Notes under the pieces: generated by a model
What the model was told of the DNA's origin: nothing
The model's database searches: none
The model's input: the letters and a program-made list of their open reading frames with translations, nothing else
Part shown: positions 33,746 through 41,661 of the stretch, piece by piece
How the letters are laid out: the number at the start of each line of letters is the position of its first letter
Numbering within the stretch: position 1 is the stretch's first letter
Source: JANQHS01 sp965227315
GTDB taxonomy: Bacteria > Bacteroidota > Bacteroidia > Cytophagales > CCMP332
DNA length: 64,000 bases
Assembly: GCA_965227315.1 (NCBI GenBank)
Contig: OZ245737.1
Location: 372,001-436,000 of the forward strand
Direction: 5' to 3'
Position numbers and translations under genes: made by a program

Positions 33746-36421
33746 ATGAAAGTGGGTATTTTCTTCGGAGGGATTTCCAGGGAAAGAGAGGTGTCCTTTG
33801 CAGGTGGTCGCACCATCTATGACAACCTTGATAAAAGGTTGTTCGAGCCTGTTCCAATATTTATCGATTCCATAGGCAATTTCATCCACCTCGATTGGCA
33901 TTACATCTACAAGGGCACGATCAGGGATTTCTACCCTCCGGCCAAGTATTACCCTAAAGGTGAAGAGGACTATCAGCTTTACATAGAGTCGCTTCAGCCC
34001 CTGGCCGATCATGAACTGGAAGAGATCATCAATACGGTAGGAGAAAAGGTCGCGATCGAAAAGCTGCCTGAACTTATGGATTTTGCCTTCCTGGCGCTCC
34101 ACGGAACCTATGGGGAAGATGGAACTATCCAGGGGATGCTTGAGTGGCTTGGAATTCCGTATTCAGGATCCGGCATTCTACCCTCAGCCATTGGTATCGA
34201 TAAGATCGCGCAAAAAAAACTGATCACTGCCGGAACGGTTCCAAATCCCTATGCCACTTTTTCCATCGATGAGTGGAAGTTGGAACCTGAAAATGTTATT
34301 CAAAAAATTCAGGCCGATTTTGACCAAAAAGTGGTGATCAAATCACCAAGGCATGGTTCATCTATCGGCGTAAGTATAGTGGAGTTATCGGACTCCCAGG
34401 CCTTAAAGGAAGCCCTGGATAGATCATTTTTTATCAGAGAGATTCCGCCAGAATCCTGGAGAGACAGTTCCGAGGATGAGAAAAAAGCGGCATTAATAGG
34501 CATTTGTGATATCAAATCCGGCTTGGGGCTTCCCCTATGGATCGAAGGAGAAACCTTTTATGCTCCGGGCCAATTGCTCAATAGGTTAGACGAGATTTCC
34601 GCGGAAAGATCCGAAACCATTCAGATCATAGCCGAAGAACATGAAACCCATGTTTTGGTAGAACAATTCGTAAAGGGGCGCGAATTCTCCTGCATCGTGA
34701 TTCGTAACCTGGATGGCAGTCCCGTCGCCCTACCTCCCACCGAGATCATCAAAGGGCAAGAGATCTTTGACTACCGCTCCAAATATCTTCCAGGCAAAAG
34801 TCGCAAAGAAACACCGATGAGAATTGGGGAAGCGGAGTTGGAAAAGATCCGAAGCTCATGTGAAGCGCTCTTCGAACAGATGAATTCGGATGTCTATGCA
34901 AGGATCGATGGTTTTTATCTTGAGAATGGTGATATCTATCTCAACGATCCCAATACGACATCAGGAATGATGCCCTCAAGCTTCTTCTTCCATCAAGCCG
35001 CAGAGATCGGGCTGAACCCCACACAACTGATCACCTATATCATTCAGATATCCCTAATGGACAGAGCCAAAAGCGGTGCGTATGGACATCAGGTCGAACA
35101 ATTATCAAAGGAGCTTTCCAACAAAATCGAAGCCTCAAACCGGGAGCATGGTTCGGAAAAGCGTGTCGGAGTGATCCTGGGTGGTTATTCTTCGGAAAGA
35201 CATATCTCGGTAGAAAGCGGAAGGAATATTTTTGAAAAGTTATCCTCGTCGAAAGAATTTGACCCCACCCCGCTCTTTCTTACCGGCTCAGCCGATCGAT
35301 TTGAGATCTACCAAATCCCGATCAACCTTCTGCTCAAGGATAATGCCGATGATATTGCCGATTTGGTAAGGGATTATAAGCACAACAAGTTGATCGATAA
35401 GATCCGGGAAGAGGCTTCGGAAATTACGCGCCTATTCTCAGGAAAAGAACTGGATGAGCCCAAAAAACTAAGTCTTAGTGACGTCAAGGAAGATTTTGAC
35501 ATGGTCTTTATCGCTTTACACGGAAGACCGGGCGAGGATGGACAACTGCAAAAAGAACTGGAGGAGTTCGGGATCCCGTTCAATGGTTCCTCTTCCGAAA
35601 GTTCGTCCACAACCATCAACAAATATGTTTCAAATGAGATCCTGGCATCTCATGGCATCCTGGTTCCCAAACATACCCTTGTTGAAAAAGAAAACTGGGT
35701 TGCAGACCCTGAGAAGGAGATCCAAAGGGTGTTTTCCGAATTGGAATTTCCCCTGATCTGTAAACCCGCTGACGACGGGTGCTCTTCTGCCGTTAAGAAA
35801 ATCAAAAATGAAGCGGAATTCAGGGCCTTTGCTCAAATGACGTTCAGACCTGATATCACCTGGCCGGATCAGGCTGTGAGCATTCTCGGTTTGGATAGAA
35901 AAGAAGAGTTCCCCAGAAAAGAGCAGTTCCTGGTTGAGGAGTTGGTGGATGCAAAAGGTGCAGAAAGATTTCTGGAGATAACCGGCGGAATGCTGACCTC
36001 CTATGATCGAAATGGGAATGTAAATTTTGAGATTTTCGAACCATCCGAAGCCTTAACAGTGGGCGATGTGCTTAGTCTGGAGGAAAAGTTCCTGGCCGGC
36101 GAAGGTCAAAACATCACACCGGCAAGATTTGGCGGAAACGAGGAAGAGAATAAAAAGATCTCAGCCAGTGTCCGGGAGGTTTTGAAAAAGACAGCTGAGA
36201 TCCTCAATGTCCAGGGTTATGCTCGTATTGATGCCTTCGTTAGAATATACAACCCCGAAAATATAGAGGTCATCATCATTGAAGTGAACAGTCTTCCGGG
36301 CATGACCCCTGCTACCTGCATCTTCCATCAAAGTGCAATCAACGGCTATAAGCCCATTGATTTTATTTCACAAATTCTTGCTTTTGGAGTCCAAAGGCAG
36401 GAGAAATCCCTGGCCATATAG
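33746..36421 (+). CDS. Tandem (double-length) D-alanine--D-alanine ligase-like protein, two fused ATP-grasp units
   Basis: D-Ala-D-Ala ligase is usually 300-370 residues; this protein has 891 and contains two Ddl units. Unit 1 (about 1-440) has GGISREREVSF (Glu13), LALHGTYGEDG, SPRHGSSIGVS, EIFDYRSKYLPG and LNDPNTTSGMMPSS. Unit 2 (about 473-880) has LGGYSSERHISVESG, IALHGRPGEDG, KPADDGCSSAV, LEEKFLAGEGQNITPA and IIEVNSLPGMTPAT. Unit 2 keeps the canonical E-x-N metal motif, while unit 1 has Asp in place of Glu. Both might act, or one could be regulatory. The downstream PASTA gene overlaps by one base, the usual Bacteroidota ddl neighbour. No frameshift or stop separates the halves. Confidence 0.85.
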   Translation: MKVGIFFGGISREREVSFAGGRTIYDNLDKRLFEPVPIFIDSIGNFIHLDWHYIYKGTIRDFYPPAKYYPKGEEDYQLYIESLQPLADHELEEIINTVGEKVAIEKLPELMDFAFLALHGTYGEDGTIQGMLEWLGIPYSGSGILPSAIGIDKIAQKKLITAGTVPNPYATFSIDEWKLEPENVIQKIQADFDQKVVIKSPRHGSSIGVSIVELSDSQALKEALDRSFFIREIPPESWRDSSEDEKKAALIGICDIKSGLGLPLWIEGETFYAPGQLLNRLDEISAERSETIQIIAEEHETHVLVEQFVKGREFSCIVIRNLDGSPVALPPTEIIKGQEIFDYRSKYLPGKSRKETPMRIGEAELEKIRSSCEALFEQMNSDVYARIDGFYLENGDIYLNDPNTTSGMMPSSFFFHQAAEIGLNPTQLITYIIQISLMDRAKSGAYGHQVEQLSKELSNKIEASNREHGSEKRVGVILGGYSSERHISVESGRNIFEKLSSSKEFDPTPLFLTGSADRFEIYQIPINLLLKDNADDIADLVRDYKHNKLIDKIREEASEITRLFSGKELDEPKKLSLSDVKEDFDMVFIALHGRPGEDGQLQKELEEFGIPFNGSSSESSSTTINKYVSNEILASHGILVPKHTLVEKENWVADPEKEIQRVFSELEFPLICKPADDGCSSAVKKIKNEAEFRAFAQMTFRPDITWPDQAVSILGLDRKEEFPRKEQFLVEELVDAKGAERFLEITGGMLTSYDRNGNVNFEIFEPSEALTVGDVLSLEEKFLAGEGQNITPARFGGNEEENKKISASVREVLKKTAEILNVQGYARIDAFVRIYNPENIEVIIIEVNSLPGMTPATCIFHQSAINGYKPIDFISQILAFGVQRQEKSLAI

Positions 36422-37215
36422 TGGACAAGTCTGTTAAAAACATGCTCAAACACCTTGCGGTGATCGTAACCTTTACGGTCATTGGCTTGCTTGTGTTTTT
36501 CAAGATCTGGTTGCCGATCCGCACAAATCATGGTGAGACATTAACCGTTCCGGACCTCAAGGGTATGAGTCTCGAAGAAGCAGGAGAATTTCTGGAAAAA
36601 AGGAATTTGCGCTGGGCGATTTACGATTCCTCCTATGTGGTGGATGCACCACCGCTGCAAGTGATCTCTCAGAACCCAAAATTTGGGTCCAAGGTGAAGG
36701 AAAACCGAAAAATATACCTTTCGATCACGCCAAAAAACCCTCCCATCGTAGTCTTTCCGGATCTGGAGGATGTCACACTTTCCAGCGCCAGGAAGATCCT
36801 TCTGAGTTTTGGAATGAAACCCGGAAAAGTCAGGTACAAACCTGACCTCGCTGCCAATGTGGTTCTTGAGACCTGGGTGGGGAAGCAGAGAGTTGAGTCG
36901 GGTGACAGCGTCGCGAAAGGAACATCGGTGGATCTTATTGTGGGAGATGGCCGGGGAACCACAAGGTTTAAGGTACCTGAACTTGCAGGTCTGACCCTGG
37001 AAGAAGCAGAGTATGCCATATTGGGCTCAGGTCTGAAAGTGGGATTCATAGAATATGAAATGCAGCCGGACATAAAAATCGGAACGGTGATCCGAACCTA
37101 TCCGAGTTTTGAACGCGCAGACATAGTCCGAATTGGTGATCGCATCGATCTGTGGTTATGCGGTAATAAACCCGAAGCGGACACGTTATCCATTGAAGAA
37201 ATTGATGAAGAGTAA
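36421..37215 (+). CDS. Membrane-anchored PASTA-domain protein
   Basis: The 264-residue protein has a short cytosolic start, one transmembrane helix (about 10-31) and three extracytoplasmic PASTA domains (about 40-102, 107-172 and 178-250). Motifs are VPDLKGMSLEEAGEFLEKRNL, FPDLEDVTLSSARKILLSFG and VPELAGLTLEEAEYAILGSG. There is no kinase or transpeptidase domain. PASTA domains bind peptidoglycan fragments or penicillin-binding proteins, which fits its position behind ddl. It starts at GTG 36421, which overlaps the ddl stop, and its end overlaps the next gene start by 11 bases. Confidence 0.9.
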   Translation: MDKSVKNMLKHLAVIVTFTVIGLLVFFKIWLPIRTNHGETLTVPDLKGMSLEEAGEFLEKRNLRWAIYDSSYVVDAPPLQVISQNPKFGSKVKENRKIYLSITPKNPPIVVFPDLEDVTLSSARKILLSFGMKPGKVRYKPDLAANVVLETWVGKQRVESGDSVAKGTSVDLIVGDGRGTTRFKVPELAGLTLEEAEYAILGSGLKVGFIEYEMQPDIKIGTVIRTYPSFERADIVRIGDRIDLWLCGNKPEADTLSIEEIDEE

Positions 37216-39121
37216 ACTTTTCACTTTCATTGGATTGCTGGTCCTCTTGGCCTTTTCCCTAAATGTGACAGGACAGGTGCGTCTAGAGGAATCGAGATCA
37301 TCGTTCGTAAAAAAAACCAGGCTTGCTCCAAATCACACCCAATCCAACTCTGTTGATTCAGTTATAAACCTTCCCATTTTTGATGATTTCTCAACTTATC
37401 TGGGAGAGCCGGATACCAATATCTGGTTGACGGATGGTGGGGCAACGGTAATGCTTGGAATTGCCTACCACCCTCCTACACTGGGCGTTGCCATGTTTGA
37501 TGGCATCCGTGATGATGGCCGCCCCTATGACTTCAATAGTAATTTCCCCAAGGGTGATGCAGATGTTCTGGAATCCAAACTAATGGACCTGTCTCCCTAT
37601 AATCCTGCGGATAGCCTGTACCTCAGCTTTTTCTGGCAACAGGGAGGCCGGGGTGATGCGCCGGAATTCAGTCATCTTGATTCGCTGACCGTGGATTTCT
37701 GGAGCCCGGGGGATACGGCCTGGAAACAGGTTTGGGGTCGGGTCGCTCTTGAGTATGACAGCACACTTGTCGCTGATAGTGCCGTTGTGCTGAACGATAC
37801 CTTTTTTACTGCAATGATCCCGGTATTGGATACCTCCTTCTTCAAACCCGATTTCAAATTCAGGATCAAGACCAGAGGAACACTTTCCGGATCCTTTGAT
37901 GTCTGGAATATAGATTATGTGTTCTTTGACAAGGACAGATTCAAGGGAGATTTCTTTTTCCTGGACAGGGCTCTGACCGAAACTCAGGGTACTGTATTTC
38001 GAGGATTTTCAGGAATTCCCATAGACCACGCTCGTAAACTTGGTACCGATACCCTGTTTGCCGGGGGAAACAGCACACAGATCAGAACCCTTTCCAATAC
38101 ATTCTCCTCTTATGTTTTCAGTGTGGTGATGGAAGAAGAATTGTCAAATCACTTTTACTATAGGATAGATGAAGACGGTGGTATTATTGATGGCTACTTC
38201 AAGACCCAGACCCTTCGGGATACCACGGATTTTTCCAGCCTCGGTGTTTTGCGATCCGATTCCCAGATCATTTCAAAAACATTCTTCCTGCGGGGTACCG
38301 GTGACAGTACGAGGAGAGGATATGATGCCAAGGTGAATGATACACTCAGCGTCTTTGGTTACCTCATGGATTTTTATTCCTATGACGACGGGCACTCCGA
38401 GGGAGCCATTGGGATCCGGACCCCATTTGGCAAGGTAGCGTATCAGTTCCCTCTTTATGAGCAAGATACCTTAACGGCATTGGATATCCAGTTTTTACCT
38501 TCAGATGTCAATCTTGCAGGAGCATCGATCGGGCTGAGGATATGGAGCAGACTGGATGAACTTTACGACGAGGAGATTTACGCAATGGATACCGATCTTC
38601 GGTTCCCTGAAGAGGGCGAAACCTTTTACAGGTATGAGTTGGATTCAGCTGTGATCGTGAGCGATACGATATACATCGGTTGGATACAATTCGATAACCA
38701 GCTTGTCAATGTGGGCTACGATATGAACAATGTTTTTAATGACAGGATCTACTCAAAAACCAATGCAAGTGGCTGGAGATGGGAGTCGGATTTCTTCCCC
38801 GGGAGCATGCTTTTCAGGCCGGTCATGGGTGAGGTAACCCAACCATTGGCCAAAGAAAAACGTGAACCAAATCAGAAGGCTGCGGCTCAAAGTCCCTATG
38901 ACGTTAAGATCGGGCCAAACCCAAGTAATGGAATCATCAATATATACGGTGATTATGACAAGATCAGGATTGTGGACCATCAAGGGAAGATTGTTTGGCA
39001 TGAAGATTTCAACCCAGTCCGCACGCAATTGGATTTAAGTCGTCTTGAAGATGGCTTCTATTTGATTTATTTTGAAAAAGATTTAGAGTTCGTTACCAGA
39101 AGGATCTATTTAAAAAAGTGA
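37205..39121 (+). CDS. Secreted T9SS cargo protein of unknown function
   Basis: The 638-residue protein begins with a signal peptide (ATG at 37205; cleavage after NVTGQ). A longer frame from 37133 would lie inside the PASTA gene and spoil the signal, so it is rejected. The body is beta-rich and aspartate-rich, with no catalytic motif I recognise. Pieces such as LPIFDDFSTYLGEPDTNIW and VDFWSPGDTAWKQVW look like an extracellular jelly-roll/sandwich domain common in Bacteroidota. It ends with a T9SS type A domain (VKIGPNPSNGIINIYG to RRIYLKK). The rhodanese start overlaps its stop by 4 bases. Confidence 0.85.
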   Translation: MKSKLFTFIGLLVLLAFSLNVTGQVRLEESRSSFVKKTRLAPNHTQSNSVDSVINLPIFDDFSTYLGEPDTNIWLTDGGATVMLGIAYHPPTLGVAMFDGIRDDGRPYDFNSNFPKGDADVLESKLMDLSPYNPADSLYLSFFWQQGGRGDAPEFSHLDSLTVDFWSPGDTAWKQVWGRVALEYDSTLVADSAVVLNDTFFTAMIPVLDTSFFKPDFKFRIKTRGTLSGSFDVWNIDYVFFDKDRFKGDFFFLDRALTETQGTVFRGFSGIPIDHARKLGTDTLFAGGNSTQIRTLSNTFSSYVFSVVMEEELSNHFYYRIDEDGGIIDGYFKTQTLRDTTDFSSLGVLRSDSQIISKTFFLRGTGDSTRRGYDAKVNDTLSVFGYLMDFYSYDDGHSEGAIGIRTPFGKVAYQFPLYEQDTLTALDIQFLPSDVNLAGASIGLRIWSRLDELYDEEIYAMDTDLRFPEEGETFYRYELDSAVIVSDTIYIGWIQFDNQLVNVGYDMNNVFNDRIYSKTNASGWRWESDFFPGSMLFRPVMGEVTQPLAKEKREPNQKAAAQSPYDVKIGPNPSNGIINIYGDYDKIRIVDHQGKIVWHEDFNPVRTQLDLSRLEDGFYLIYFEKDLEFVTRRIYLKK

Positions 39122-39438
39122 AAGCTCCAGTAATTCCAGCAAAAAAATTCCAAGAGGAAGTTAACCTTCTCCCCGATTCATTTTTCCTGATCGATGTTCG
39201 CGATGATTGGGAATATGATGAACACCCACATGTTAAAAAAAGGCTTTCGGTCTATGATTTCCCTGACCATCTCGAGGATCTCAAAAAGTTTGATGACAAA
39301 AAAATGGTGCTATGCTGCAGAACCGGTGTCAGGGGAAATGTCGGTGCCAAATACCTGTTGCAAAACGGCTTTAAGAACGTTTATAACCTCGAAGGAGGAT
39401 TTGAGGCACTTACGGCATTGAAGGAAGTTCAAAAGTAA
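39118..39438 (+). CDS. Single-domain rhodanese-like sulfurtransferase
   Basis: The 106-residue cytosolic protein is one rhodanese domain. FLIDVRDDWEYDEHPH carries the Cdc25/rhodanese aspartate, and the active-site loop is LCCRTGVRGN with Cys67 as the persulfide cysteine and Arg72 in the CxxGxR pattern. It would move sulfane sulfur. It uses a GTG start overlapping the T9SS gene stop. The 3' end overlaps the convergent M50 protease gene by 29 bases. Confidence 0.9.
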   Translation: MKAPVIPAKKFQEEVNLLPDSFFLIDVRDDWEYDEHPHVKKRLSVYDFPDHLEDLKKFDDKKMVLCCRTGVRGNVGAKYLLQNGFKNVYNLEGGFEALTALKEVQK

Positions 39439-40558
39439 AGGGCTGCGGGCTAAAGCAGAGAACGAAAATCAGCAGGGCGATCCAGCCTAGCACCTTCCTT
39501 TTTGTATCGAGCTCATCATCGATTATAGCCGGAGGATGGTAAACCCCCAGAAATCGACCAATAAGAAAGGCAAAAACCAGCCAACCTGTATAGCCCTGAA
39601 ATTCTGGAAAAAAGTAAGATGACAAAAACTGCAGGGTGAATAAGGAGGTTGCCATCAAAAGCACATCCTGCCAATCGCTTCTCATTTTCAGAAACATAAT
39701 ATAATACAACCCGATGTTTATTGGGATCATGTAGCTTAGTTCATCCACAGGAAGAAATGGCGTAACCCATCCCAAACCAGCATAGAATACAAAGCTGAAA
39801 TAAAGGGCTTCTGATATTTTTCTGGCTTTTCTGTATCCGAACAGACCAAAAACCACATGGCCTCCGTCCAGTTGCCCTATTGGCAGAAGGTTCAACGCCG
39901 TGAAGAACATGGCCAAAAACCCTGAAAAGATCAAAGGATAATGGAACATCTCATATCCATTGGGGATCCTGGAGGGGTCGCTAACAATGGTAGATTCAAG
40001 GATCAGGAACAAAAGGTTCTTACCAACCTTAAAGATAGGTTGGTCCACATCCTGATAAATATACTCCTGAAAGTTCTCTCCATACTGCTCATAATGGGGA
40101 TTGTAGGTGAAAAGATATTCTGCAGGTGGCAGTGTGGTAAATCCGTAGATCAGGATCACCAGACCAACAACAAATCCCGCAAGTGGCCCGGCTATGCCAA
40201 CGTCGAAATACTCCTTGCGAGAAGTGATGCGTTCCTTGATCCTGATGAAAGCACCGATTGTTCCGAAAGACAATGAGATCCCCAGCCAAAGAGGGATATA
40301 AAATGGCAGCGTTGTTTTGATTCCATAATGCCTGGCGGTGAAGTAATGCCCAAACTCATGGAAGGTCAGTATACCCAAAAAACTCAATGAATAGGTCAAA
40401 CCCTGAGAAATGTTTGAAAAAGAAAGCCAGTCGATCTCCTCGCTGGGGTTTGGATCCAGAATGAAATTCCCATTCACCCATTCCATGCCTGCAATGGTGG
40501 TCGTGATCAGGGTAAGCAATAGTAATCCTGCAAAAACCAGTATGCTTTTGGTGGTCAA
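39410..40558 (-). CDS. Site-2-protease-type membrane zinc metallopeptidase (M50 family)
   Basis: The 382-residue polytopic protein has the intramembrane zinc motif TFHEFGHYFTARHYG (His67, Glu68, His71). Further along is LNLLPIGQLDGGHVVFGLFG with the third metal-ligand aspartate. About eight hydrophobic helices are visible. There is no PDZ domain, so it resembles bacterial S2P/EGY-type peptidases of the membrane rather than RseP. Substrate is unknown. Its ATG overlaps the HAD phosphatase stop by four bases. Confidence 0.88.
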   Translation of the reverse strand: MTTKSILVFAGLLLLTLITTTIAGMEWVNGNFILDPNPSEEIDWLSFSNISQGLTYSLSFLGILTFHEFGHYFTARHYGIKTTLPFYIPLWLGISLSFGTIGAFIRIKERITSRKEYFDVGIAGPLAGFVVGLVILIYGFTTLPPAEYLFTYNPHYEQYGENFQEYIYQDVDQPIFKVGKNLLFLILESTIVSDPSRIPNGYEMFHYPLIFSGFLAMFFTALNLLPIGQLDGGHVVFGLFGYRKARKISEALYFSFVFYAGLGWVTPFLPVDELSYMIPINIGLYYIMFLKMRSDWQDVLLMATSLFTLQFLSSYFFPEFQGYTGWLVFAFLIGRFLGVYHPPAIIDDELDTKRKVLGWIALLIFVLCFSPQPFTFELPSMP

Positions 40559-41199
40559 ATTTGTATGAGTTCGTTTATGGAATAGTCTTGTATAAGCCTG
40601 GAATCAATTCCCAGTTCCCTGGCAGCTGAGACGTTTTCTTCCAGGTCATCAAAAAACAAAACATCCGCTGGTTTGGTTTGGGTTCGCTTCATCACTTCCA
40701 AAAAAGCATTTGGATCGGGCTTTTTCAATCCCAGCTCATGAGAAAGAAAAGCATCATCGACCAGATCATGAATTCCTAAGAAGTTGGAGGATGATGCCAG
40801 GATCTGGTCGAACCTCTCCATATGCATGACATTGGTATTGCTCAGGCAGGCGACCCTATGTCCCTGGGATCTTAGTTCCGAGATCAACTCAACCCTTTCT
40901 GGCGGAATATCCAATAACATGAGGTTGAAAGCGGAATACAATTCCCCGAAATCAAACTCTTTGTTAAGAGCTTCCGATAACTCGATGAAAAACTGATCCT
41001 GACTGACATGTCCAAGCTCTAGCCTCAAAAATGCCGGATGCTCTTGGATCATCTGAATAAGTGTCTCTCTTTTAAGATCAAGGATCTCACTGACTTTGAT
41101 GAAACTCTTCTCCCAATCCAAATTGATGATCACACCTCCAAGGTCAAACAGAAAAAGGTGCTTTTTACCTTCTTTCAGTCTAATTTGTTGCTTCCCCAT
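40555..41199 (-). CDS. HAD-superfamily phosphatase (YihX-like)
   Basis: The 214-residue enzyme has the nucleophile block LFLFDLGGVIINLDW with catalytic aspartate in FDLGGV, the motif II ACLSNTN, and the motif III/IV region LGLKKPDPNAFLEVM and VLFFDDLEENV. The lid is the alpha-helical cap of subfamily IA. The FDLG[GN]VI pattern is close to YihX (glucose-1-phosphate phosphatase), but the substrate is not determined. ATG at 41199 is preferred over an upstream ATG (41247), which would run into the promoter of the adjacent tRNA. It overlaps the M50 gene by four bases. Confidence 0.85.
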   Translation of the reverse strand: MGKQQIRLKEGKKHLFLFDLGGVIINLDWEKSFIKVSEILDLKRETLIQMIQEHPAFLRLELGHVSQDQFFIELSEALNKEFDFGELYSAFNLMLLDIPPERVELISELRSQGHRVACLSNTNVMHMERFDQILASSSNFLGIHDLVDDAFLSHELGLKKPDPNAFLEVMKRTQTKPADVLFFDDLEENVSAARELGIDSRLIQDYSINELIQI

Positions 41200-41200
41200 T

Positions 41201-41232
41201 ATTGTTCTTGAGGTGGCAAAATTGTAGCTTTG
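41201..41232 (+). promoter_or_regulatory. Predicted promoter of the tRNA gene
   Basis: ATTG (41201-41204) and TAGCTTTG (41225-41232) are separated by 20 bases; the -7 box is an exact TAnnTTTG. The tRNA begins at 41260, so the primary transcript would carry a short 5' leader removed by RNase P. Confidence 0.5.
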
Positions 41233-41259
41233 CTGCCCAATTTCCAATCCGGATTGGAC

Positions 41260-41333
41260 GGGCCCTTAGCTCAGTTGGTTAGAGCACCTGACTCATAATC
41301 AGGTGGTCGCTGGTTCGAGCCCAGCAGGGCCCA
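41260..41333 (+). tRNA. tRNA with CAU anticodon, probably tRNA-Ile2 (lysidine-modified); no encoded CCA
   Basis: A full cloverleaf is visible. The acceptor stem is GGGCCCT (41260-41266) with AGGGCCC (41326-41332) and discriminator A at 41333. The anticodon stem-loop CCTGA-CTCATAA-TCAGG carries CAU. The T arm is CTGG-TTCGAGC-CCAG. The variable and T-arm sequence GGTCGCTGGTTCGAGCCCAGCAGGG resembles E. coli tRNA-Ile2 (CAU) more than elongator tRNA-Met, so the C is probably changed to lysidine by TilS. The 3' CCA is not encoded (ACA follows), so it needs CCA addition. Confidence 0.9.
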
Positions 41334-41346
41334 CAAAACAGTTGTG

Positions 41347-41383
41347 AGAGTGAGATTCCAGATCAGAGTTTCACTCTTTTTTT
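41347..41383 (+). terminator. Probable intrinsic terminator after the tRNA
   Basis: AGAGTGA (41347-41353) pairs with TCACTCT (41371-41377), followed by TTTTTT (41378-41383). The 17-base loop is longer than ideal, so the confidence is moderate. It lies 14 bases after the tRNA end. Confidence 0.5.
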
Positions 41384-41655
41384 ACCTCGCCCCCGCTTAT
41401 TGGATCTCATTTGGTTTTGCTGTAATAATCAAACCATAAATCCAGAAAACTTTAGCGTCTTTTTTTAGTACCTTGGAGCTAGTTCAGTTGACAGGGTGCC
41501 CAATGGAATGACAATTGCAGCCCACCCTTCATTTTTTAGCGATTAAGAATTTCGAAATGGGGTCATTGATCATTTTTTTAGAAAAAATCCCCCATTGATA
41601 GTGTTTTATTTTTAGGCATAAATGCCTTTATTTGGACTTCCTTGGCAAAAATTTG
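41384..41655 (+). other. Gene-poor intergenic stretch (no supported gene)
   Basis: This AT-rich gap between the tRNA terminator and the lipoprotein gene carries no open frame I can support. It holds a nested inverted repeat: AATGGGG (41556-41562) pairs with CCCCATT (41590-41596), and inside it ATTTTTT (41572-41578) pairs with AAAAAAT (41582-41588). A TTTATTTG sequence (41627-41634) resembles, but does not match, the -7 box and could serve the downstream gene. Confidence 0.45.
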
Positions 41656-41661
41656 ATGTAT

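Noticed and set aside
37133..37204. Upstream extension of the T9SS protein gene
   Set aside because: It lies inside the PASTA gene and would bury the signal peptide that starts at the ATG at 37205.
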